Positions 57,677 through 64,000 of a stretch of 64,000 nucleotides of DNA are shown here, piece by piece; within the stretch, counting starts at the first letter, position 1, and every line of letters begins with the position of its first letter. Both the position numbers and the translations under genes were made by a program. The notes under the pieces were generated by a model. That model saw only the letters and a list, made by a program, of their open reading frames with translations. It ran no database searches and was not told the DNA's origin. Origin of the DNA: Gordonibacter urolithinfaciens (GTDB lineage: Bacteria; Actinomycetota; Coriobacteriia; Coriobacteriales; Eggerthellaceae); the NCBI RefSeq assembly GCF_900199375.1, contig NZ_LT900217.1, positions 62,001-126,000 of the forward strand, in the 5' to 3' direction.

Positions 57677-58309
57677 CTACTCGGCGATCGACCCCACCGC
57701 ATCCGCGGCCAAAGCGGCCGTGCGGGCGTAGAGGTCGTCGTCGCCGGCAGCCAGCAGGCGGGCGGCCCTCGGCAGCCACGCGTTCGCATGCTCGCGGGCG
57801 AACTGGCGCAGCAGCTCCGACGCGCGCTCGGACGCCGCCGGGTCCTCCCCCGCCGCTTCGGCGGCCGCGCGAGCCAAAAACGCCATGAACGCGAGCTCGG
57901 CGGCCAGCGAGTCGGGGCGCAGGCTGCCCACGGCAGGGCCGAAGCCCGCGAGCGCCCGGTAGTCGAAGCCGACGGCCCGGTAGCACTTCAGCACGTGGTC
58001 GGCCTGGGCGCCCGAGACGGGCGCGTACCGCACACGGCCCTCCTCCTCGGCCGCGCCGCGCACGCTGCACTCGGAGAGCGGCACGTAGAGCGGGCTCGTC
58101 GGCACGAAGAAGCGCTCGCTGTAGCGCTGCCGCAGCGCCTCGTCGGCAACGACGCCGTCGAGGCGGCCGTCGCCAAGCGCCCGCGCCACGCGGGCCACGT
58201 CGTCCACGATCTGCGCGGAGGGCTCGTTCAGGAACGCCTCGGCGCAGGCCTCGGCGATGACGGCGAAGCCTTGCAGCTCTTCGGGCGAAAGGGGCGCTGC
58301 ATCGTCCAT
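57677..58309 (-). CDS. TorD-like chaperone, module 2 (intact)
   Basis: 210 residues, all-helical maturation chaperone for the Tat-exported catalytic subunit. ELQGFAVIAEACAEAF, ERFFVPTSPLYVPLSECSV and the intact C-terminal DLYARTAALAADAVGSI. The ATG at 58309 has GGAGG eight bases upstream; the frame extends further without homology. About 99% identical to the module 1 copy over 604 bp although the adjacent C and B genes differ strongly. Confidence 0.9.
   Translation of the reverse strand: MDDAAPLSPEELQGFAVIAEACAEAFLNEPSAQIVDDVARVARALGDGRLDGVVADEALRQRYSERFFVPTSPLYVPLSECSVRGAAEEEGRVRYAPVSGAQADHVLKCYRAVGFDYRALAGFGPAVGSLRPDSLAAELAFMAFLARAAAEAAGEDPAASERASELLRQFAREHANAWLPRAARLLAAGDDDLYARTAALAADAVGSIAE
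57685..58288. repeat. Near-identical torD repeat, copy 2
   Basis: Partner of 50558-51186; see there. No terminal inverted repeats or target duplication are seen, so recombination rather than transposition explains it. Confidence 0.9.
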
Positions 58310-58452
58310 GGGAAGTACCTCCATTGCTCCAATAGGAAAACAAGTCTGTCTGGCGCGGCAGCCGGGCGCCCTCCCGAGCGTCCGGCTGCCGCGCCGGGCA
58401 AGCCAGGCGGGGACGAGGGCCCGCAGACCCCCGTCCCCCAGCATAGCATACG

Positions 58453-59394
58453 CTAGGCGAACACGACTGCCAGCGCCGCCATAATCACCAGGTAGCGCAG
58501 CATGAAGCCGCCCACGAGAACGCCGGCCTCGCCCACGAGGGCGAGCGCCCTGCCCGAGCCCGCCGCCGCGGCGGCGGAGCCGTCAGGGCCGGCGCCCGGC
58601 GCCGCATCGCCGGCGGCCGCGGCTGCCTTCGGCGCCCGGGCGCCGCGGTGCGCCGCGAGCTCCAGCGCGAACGGCAGCACCAGGCCCACTCCCACGAACC
58701 CGAGCCAGAACGGCACGGCGTAGGCGCCGGACACGAGGCTCGCCACCGAGGCGGCGCCGGCGGCGGCGCCCGATCCCGACGTGCCGGCCGTCACGCCCAG
58801 CAGCACCGCCACCAGCACCAGCTCGAGCACCGGCAGGACAAGCCCGGCCTTGGAGAGCAGCGGCAGCGCGCCGGCCTCCTCGGGGGCCGCGATGCGCGTG
58901 GCCAGCAGCACCGCGGCGATGCCCGTCGAGGCGGCCGACACCACGAACAGCACCGGCAGCACGGCCATGTTCCACAGCGGGAACGCGAGGCCCGCGTCGC
59001 CCAGCAGCACGCCGGTGTAGGCGGCCACGCACACGGCCAGCACCATGCCTGCGATGTCGAGCGCCTTCGGGGTGCGCTTCTTCACCAGCAGCAGCACCAA
59101 GTCGACGATGCTCACCGCCAAGAACACGCTCAAGATGATGACGCCCCAGGCCATGACGGAGTTCAGGTTGGACACCAGCATGAAGAAGCGCAGCGGGTTG
59201 GCGAACCCGGCCTTCGCGTCGATCACCAGCACGAGCGTGCCCACGGCCACGGCCACCGGCGCGATGATGAACGCGATCCTCTTCATGCGCGCCGCCGGCT
59301 TCTTCGCCCAGTTCGTGAGCGCGCCTAAGACGAACGCCCCCGCGCCCAAACCGGCCAGGAACAGGTAAATTGCTATGAATGCATCCCAAACCAT
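58453..59394 (-). CDS. NrfD/DmsC-like membrane anchor subunit, module 2
   Basis: 313 residues, about eight membrane helices, MVWDAFIAIYLFLAGLGAGAF start. It aligns with the module 1 anchor (NPLRFFMLVSNLNSVMAWGV) but carries a low-complexity Ala/Pro/Gly insert of about 40 residues (ARAPKAAAAAGDAAPGAGP) before the last helix. Starts 5 bp past subunit B. Confidence 0.9.
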   Translation of the reverse strand: MVWDAFIAIYLFLAGLGAGAFVLGALTNWAKKPAARMKRIAFIIAPVAVAVGTLVLVIDAKAGFANPLRFFMLVSNLNSVMAWGVIILSVFLAVSIVDLVLLLVKKRTPKALDIAGMVLAVCVAAYTGVLLGDAGLAFPLWNMAVLPVLFVVSAASTGIAAVLLATRIAAPEEAGALPLLSKAGLVLPVLELVLVAVLLGVTAGTSGSGAAAGAASVASLVSGAYAVPFWLGFVGVGLVLPFALELAAHRGARAPKAAAAAGDAAPGAGPDGSAAAAAGSGRALALVGEAGVLVGGFMLRYLVIMAALAVVFA

Positions 59395-59399
59395 CTCGA

Positions 59400-60023
59400 T
59401 CACCCCTCGTACGGCTTCATGACGTTGCCGCCGCGGTGGATGGCGGACGCGACCGGCATGGCCTCGGTTTCCTTGAGTCCGATATAGTACAGCGAGGGGT
59501 TGAGCCCCAGATCCTCGTACAGGACGTCGCCGCCGTCCGCCTCGGCCAGGCGCTTCGCGATGTCGCTCTCCGGGTCGTTCAGGTCGCCGAAGGTGCGGGC
59601 GTAGCCCACGCACGTGCCCACGCAGGCCGGCAGCAGGCCGACGCTCGTGCGGTGGTGGCAGAACGTGCACTTCTGCACCTCGCCGGACTCCACCTGGTAG
59701 CGCACCTGGTACGGGCACGCCGCCATGCAGTACTTGCACCCTATGCACTTGTCCTGGTCGATCTGCACCGTGCCGTCCTCAGCGCGGTAGCTCGCGCCCG
59801 TGGGGCACACCCGCACGCAGGGCGCGTCGGCGCAGTGGTTGCACTGCTTGGGAACGTTCGCCCGGGCGATGCGCCCGTCGGGCCGCTCCACGTCGAAGCT
59901 CTCGATCCAGGTGTTGAACGCGCCCAGGGGCACGTCGTTCTCGCGCTTGCAGGCCACGGTGCACGCGTTGCAGCCGATGCACAGGGATAGGTCAATCAGC
60001 ATGCCAAGCTTTCTCTCACTCAT
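59400..60023 (-). CDS. Four-cluster ferredoxin subunit, module 2
   Basis: 207 residues with four [4Fe-4S] groups (CIGCNACTVACK, CNHCADAPCVRVCP, CIGCKYCMAACP, CTFCHHR...CVGTC). Same role as the module 1 subunit, with which it is clearly homologous. The ATG at 60023 follows AAGGGGG. Confidence 0.95.
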   Translation of the reverse strand: MSERKLGMLIDLSLCIGCNACTVACKRENDVPLGAFNTWIESFDVERPDGRIARANVPKQCNHCADAPCVRVCPTGASYRAEDGTVQIDQDKCIGCKYCMAACPYQVRYQVESGEVQKCTFCHHRTSVGLLPACVGTCVGYARTFGDLNDPESDIAKRLAEADGGDVLYEDLGLNPSLYYIGLKETEAMPVASAIHRGGNVMKPYEG

Positions 60024-60038
60024 GATCGCTTACCCCCT

Positions 60039-63000
60039 TCATGCCTTCTCGATTTTGAACATGCCGCCGCAACGGCCGGGCGAGGCCGCGTCGTTCTCCG
60101 CGATGATGCTGATGACGTCGTCGCCGGTGACGCCCGTGACCGTGGGATCGAGCATCTGGTGGATGCGCACGCCCGCGGCGATGGCCGGGTCGCCCTTGGT
60201 GGTTTGGCCGTCCACCTCGATATCCTGGGCGCCGTAGTTCTGGTGCTCGTAGCCGAACGCCAGCGCGAACGCGCCTTTCGTCTGACCCGCGCGCACCATG
60301 GCGATGCCCTCGCTCACGTCGCCGAGCGGCGTGATGGCGCGCACCTTGTCGCCGTCCTTGATGCCCAGCTCGGCCGCGTCCTCACGGTTGAGCTCGATGT
60401 AGTTGTGGCTGCACAGGTCGCGCATGACCGGGCTGTTCGACAGCATGGAGATGGAGCGGAAGCGCGGCTTGTGCTCCGAGGCGCCGAACGGGTACTCCTC
60501 GCGCGAGAAGTGGTCCTCCATGGGAGAGAGGTCGGTGAACGTCTCGGGGTTGTAGCGCAGCGTGCCGGGCAGCTGCTTGCCCGAGTAGCAGTTCTTGTTC
60601 GTCGCGCGTTTCTCGCTGTAGAAATATGCCTGGTTCTCGTCCTTGTACCCGCGGCTGCGACGGCCGTCGGCGTCGTGCACGTAGGACATGGGCCAGTAGC
60701 GCCCGCCGCGCGACAGCACGTTCTGCACCTTGGGCCACTCCTCGTCGGATACGGCTGCCTTGAAGCTGTCGGGCAGCTCGTCGAGGCCCTGGAGCTGCGC
60801 TTCCCGCGCGTCGATGTCGGCCACCGGCTCCTCGGCGTAGGCCAGGTTCGCAACCGCCTTCAGATAGAAGTCGGCGGCGTCGCGCAGCGGCCACGCCTTG
60901 CCGTCCACGTCCTTGATGGCGCCCTCGCCCCATCCGGGCAGGCCGCACGCCTCGGCCACGTCGGCCAGGAAGGTTTCCCAGCTGGCATGGCGGCCGTCGT
61001 CCAGCTTCATGCTCTCCGGCTCCTTCACCTGCCAGCGCACGGTGGTGCCGTAGCCGGTGAACGTGGTGCCCGTAGTGGGCAGGCCGAAGCTCTCGTAGGG
61101 GGTGACGTCGGGCACGATGTAGTCGGCGTACTGGGCGTGCTCGCCTACGAACACGTCGCACACGATATGCAGCGGCAGCACCTCGGGGTCGCACAGGCGC
61201 TCCACGACCTCGTCGCGCATGGCGCCCGGCGTGGCCTGGATCGTGTTGCACATGAAGGAGGTGAGTATCTTAGCCTGGTAGGGATACTTGTTCACGATGG
61301 AGAGCAGCGCTTGGCTGTCAGAGGCCGCGCCGTTGGCGAACCAGGGCATGAGCGGCTTGGGGTCCTTCTCGCCGGCTGCGACCCGGTTCTTGTACTCGTC
61401 GGTCTTCTCCCAGGCCTTCACCGTGCGCGAGATGTAGCACGCGTTCTTCGTGGAGACGTCGGGCTTACCCTCGATGGCGCCCAGCTTGTAGCGCGCTCCG
61501 TTGCCGGCAGTGGTGGGAGCCGGGCTGTTGGGCGCGTTGCCGCCGATCATCTGGTTCGCACCCACGATGGCATGGAGCACCGCGGCGCCCATGACCGTGT
61601 CGATGCCGTTGACCGAGGCGGCCGAGCCGCCCTTGTGGCAGATGCCCACGCGGGTGCCGTGAGAGGTGTACTCCTTGGCAATGCGCTCCAGGTCCTCCAC
61701 GGACACGCCGGTGATCTCGGCGTACTCGTCCATGGTGTACTCGTTCACCGTCTCCGTGAGGAGCGAGAAGCCCGTGCGCACCTTCACGCCGTTCACCTCG
61801 CCCTCGTACTCGAGCGTGCCCTTGCTGCACGCGGAGTGCAGCGCCGGCTGCCCGGTGGCGGCGTCGATGACCACGTACTGCTCGACGGCCTTGCCGTCCT
61901 TGTCCTTCTCCTCGGGCGCATCGATGCCGGCGTCGGCCGCGCGCATGAGCTTGCGGTAGTTCGGATGGTTCTCGTCGACGATGACCAGGTACGTGGCGTT
62001 CGTATAGGCGCCGTATCCGCCCTCGACAGCCGCCTTCTGGGTGGTGAAGGAGATGGCGTCGGCGTTGTAGGTCTTGTCGGCGATGATCTTCTGCACGAGC
62101 GCGGCGCAGAACGCGGCGTTCGTGGCGGGTTTGATGGGTATCCAGTTGATGCCCGGGATGGTGGGCGTCACGGAACCGTTGGCGAGCGTGCAGTCGAGCA
62201 CGTCGATCTTGAGCTTCCCGGCTGCGAGGTTCTTGAGCGTGCGCTTGCCGGAGCTCTGGAAGTTGATCATGCTGCCGCCTGGGAAGGCGCCCAGCCAGAT
62301 TGCGTACTCGGCCTCCTCCGGCTCGGGGGTGAGGCCGTTCTTACCTGCTTGTGCCAGCGAACTCGCTGAATTGGCGACCGCTCAACTGCTGGCGTGCCCG
62401 TAGGCGTTGATCGTGCCGAACGTCGAGGCGAAGCGGCTGGAGAAGTTGCCGCGGCCGTCCGAGCGGCTGCCCAGCATAACCAGCTGGTTGGACACGGGGC
62501 CGAGGCCCGGCTCGTCGGGGTTCATCGGCGTTTTCGTGTCATGCAGCTCTTTGAAGCCCATGATCTCGCGGTCCTCGCCGATCTCGGCGAACAGCTTGCC
62601 GCCCTCCGTGACCTCCTTGATGAGCTGGTCCCAGCCGATGGCCTTCCACTTGCCCTCGCCGCGCTTGCCGGCACGCTTGAGCGGCACGGTGATGCGGTCG
62701 GGCTGGGTATAGCCGTCCAACGTGCCGTTGCCGCGGCCGCATACGGTGCCGCGCAGCTGGTTGCCCTTGCCGTTGGCGTAGCTCAAGGACTGGTACGCCT
62801 CGGTGAGGGGCGCCTCGAAGTCCAGGAACGGGTACGCGTCGGCGGGGTTGTAGGGGTTGCCGCCCACGCCCAGCACGCTGCCCGTCTCGCGGTCGAGCTT
62901 CACGCGGTTGCCGCACGAGCAGTAGCACCCCACGCAGCCCGAATAGCGCACGACCACGTCCTCGTTGACGGTCACGTCCCCGGTCTTCGGGTCGACGCTC

Positions 63001-63155
63001 GCCTCGACGGGCTTGCCCTTGCCCGGCGCCGGGAACGCCGACTCGGCCGCGACGGCCGCGGTCGGCTGGCCGCCGAGCGCGGCGCCGGCTACCGACAGCG
63101 CGCCCAGGGCGCCCATCGCGCCGACGAACGTGCGTCGGTCGATGCTCTTTCCCAT
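60039..63155 (-). CDS. Tat-exported molybdopterin reductase catalytic subunit, module 2 (predicted selenoprotein)
   Basis: Read with one TGA as selenocysteine, the product is 1038 residues, three more than the module 1 paralogue. Tat signal KSIDRRTFVGAMGALGAL, [4Fe-4S] Cys C74, C77, C81 and GTVCGRGNG. At codon 258 (62384-62382) the frame reads YGHASS-TGA-AVANSAS where module 1 has YGHVSSCAGANGAG, so TGA replaces the predicted Mo-ligand Cys. The frame then stays open for about 780 codons to the identical MFKIEKA end. A stem-loop fitting the bacterial SECIS rules follows the TGA. Alternative: a TGC-to-TGA nonsense mutation giving two fragments (62382-63155 and 60039-62381). I favour selenocysteine. 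The ATG at 63155 follows AAGGAGGAGGA. Confidence 0.82.
62353..62384 (-). promoter_or_regulatory. Predicted SECIS element with in-frame UGA
   Basis: From the UGA the RNA reads GCGGUCGCCAAUU, then CAGCG-AGUU-CGCUG and GC. The upper stem is five perfect pairs (or GCCA/UGGC plus GCG/CGC with a U-containing 5' bulge). The apical loop AGUU has G at position two and begins 18 nt after the UGA. The bacterial rule is G in the first two loop bases and 16-37 nt distance. Codons here (AGT, AAT, TCA, AGT, GCA, CAA, GCA, GGT) are unusually AT-ending for this genome. Confidence 0.75.
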
Positions 63156-63227
63156 ACTCTCCTCCTCCTTATGCCAGAGAACGAACACAACAGCCTTCGA
63201 GTCTAGGCGGGAGGGCGGCGCGCTTCA

Positions 63228-63310
63228 TCACCTGATCGAGGCGTTTTGGCGGGACAATCCCGCATAAACCCCTCACCTGATCCAGGTGAAGTTTGCATTT
63301 TACCTGTTCA
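63228..63310. promoter_or_regulatory. Three-box operator array, module 2
   Basis: TCACCTGATCGAGGCGT (63228-63244), the perfect palindrome TCACCTG-ATC-CAGGTGA (63273-63289) and the half-site TTACCTGTTCA (63300-63310). Same order and spacing as in module 1. Confidence 0.78.
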
Positions 63311-63371
63311 TACTCTAGTTAGGTGGAGTGGCAGTCGGTAGGTTGCACGCAGGGCGCAAGCGCACCTATAC

Positions 63372-63377
63372 TATAAT
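63372..63377 (+). promoter_or_regulatory. -10 box of luxR2
   Basis: TATAAT 24 bases before the TTG start of the second LuxR regulator. No good -35 is seen, in line with activator-dependent or weak expression. Confidence 0.45.
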
Positions 63378-63400
63378 CAGCCGCTGGGAGGTGAGGGCGT

Positions 63401-64000
63401 TTGAGAGAGTACTATCGGCGGAACCTTCCGCTGTACCGGCGCGAGACCATCGGCTTCGCGCTTTTTCTGGGATGGGTGTTCTGCACGCTGTTCGGCTGCG
63501 GGCTGGCCACGCACGATGCCGCCATCGACGGCACGCTGACGAACTACAACCTGGAGCGCATCTGGATGGTGAGCGGCCTGTTCGAGGGACTCGGCGGGCT
63601 GGGCGGCATCGTGGCGGCGAGGTTCGTGGCCGATCCTGCGCGGTTCGTGCGGCGGCGCGCCTTCGGGGCCGTGGCTCTTGCATGCGCCGTGGCCGGCAAC
63701 GTGCTCACCTGGCTCGCCTGGACCGACCGCTTCGGCGCCGTGTGGGCATTCCACGTGCCGGGCGGCGCGCTCACGGGCATCGCCGTGGCGCTGTTCGCCA
63801 TGCTGTGGAGCGACCGCCTGGGATCCTATGACGAGGCGCACGTCGAATTCGCCATACCCCTCTCGTTCACGGTGGCCTTCGCGCTGTACTTCGTGTTGCT
63901 GCTGACGAAGCGGGGCTCCATCCCCTTCCTCGTGCTGTTGCTGGCCATGATAGCCCTCTCGTTCTGGCTCGCCTGCCGCCACGGCGGCGAGGGACGCCCT
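63401..64000 (+). CDS. Membrane-bound LuxR-family regulator, module 2 (3' end outside window)
   Basis: First 200 residues of a paralogue of the 56092 regulator: TIGFALFLGWVFCTLFGCGLA, NYNLERIWMVSGLFEGLGGL and IPLSFTVAFALYFVLLLTK align throughout. The start is TTG at 63401, set by alignment with REYCVRY of the paralogue and by GGGAGGTG upstream. Membrane helices continue to the edge; the HTH is expected beyond it. Divergent from module 2, with the shared operator array between them. Confidence 0.88.
   Translation, partial: MREYYRRNLPLYRRETIGFALFLGWVFCTLFGCGLATHDAAIDGTLTNYNLERIWMVSGLFEGLGGLGGIVAARFVADPARFVRRRAFGAVALACAVAGNVLTWLAWTDRFGAVWAFHVPGGALTGIAVALFAMLWSDRLGSYDEAHVEFAIPLSFTVAFALYFVLLLTKRGSIPFLVLLLAMIALSFWLACRHGGEGRP

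Noticed and set aside
62382-63188. Separate short molybdopterin oxidoreductase gene ending at 62382
   Set aside because: It ends at a TGA that aligns with the metal-ligand Cys of the paralogue, and the same frame continues without other damage; treated as one Sec-containing CDS. A nonsense mutation remains the main alternative.

Overview
The window is high-GC DNA with dense, mostly minus-strand operons. Gene content and order (mihF-gmk-rpoZ, hrcA-dnaJ-rsmE-mtaB, phoH-ybeY-dgkA-era-recO, CIRCE/HrcA control, actinobacterial mIHF, duplicated Tat-exported molybdenum reductases beside membrane-bound LuxR regulators) point to an anaerobic gut actinobacterium of the Eggerthellaceae (Coriobacteriia), Eggerthella-like. 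The genus is inferred from gene content only.

Layout. 1-10 kb: RNA turnover, lysine/peptidoglycan precursors and translation (rnj, dapA, dapB, pnp, rpsO), a GNAT enzyme and a VanRS-like two-component system. 10-18 kb: two paralogous membrane-anchored C39-like proteins flank recO, a zinc-ribbon/PASTA membrane protein and the era-dgkA-ybeY-phoH group. 18-29 kb: mtaB-rsmE-dnaJ-hrcA with a CIRCE operator, hemW-dus, a nitroreductase, two tiny membrane proteins, lepA, and rpsT on the other strand. 29-39 kb: holA-comEC-comEA, thiI, rpoZ-gmk-mihF, and pyrF-pyrD-pyrK. The pyrK reading frame is continuous with an upstream P-loop kinase. 40-45.6 kb is an accessory patch: hydrolase, YdeI-like protein, a guanidinium exporter under a guanidine-III riboswitch, an MqsRA-type and a MazEF-type toxin-antitoxin pair, a GNAT and a lone AAA ATPase. 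45.6-50.5 kb: carAB behind a PyrR-type attenuator leader.

50.5-64 kb holds the most interesting material: two tandem copies of a respiratory module. Each has a Tat-exported molybdopterin catalytic subunit (A), a four-cluster ferredoxin subunit (B), an NrfD/DmsC-like membrane anchor (C), a TorD-like chaperone, and a divergent regulator with about 12 membrane segments and a LuxR-type DNA-binding domain. In the second module the catalytic gene is interrupted by one in-frame TGA. This TGA sits exactly where module 1 has the Cys predicted to bind molybdenum. It is followed by a stem-loop that fits the bacterial SECIS consensus and by locally unusual codons, and the frame then stays open to the normal C-terminus. 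I read it as a selenocysteine-containing member of the TtrA/PsrA-like branch rather than a broken gene. Both divergent promoter regions carry the same three-box array built on TCACCTGATCNAGGTGA, a strong candidate operator for the LuxR regulators. The two TorD genes are about 99% identical over 604 bp while their neighbours have diverged, which indicates recent gene conversion. The module 1 copy was then damaged by a 25-bp tandem duplication that shifts its C-terminal frame.

No rRNA, tRNA, CRISPR array, transposase or phage gene was seen.
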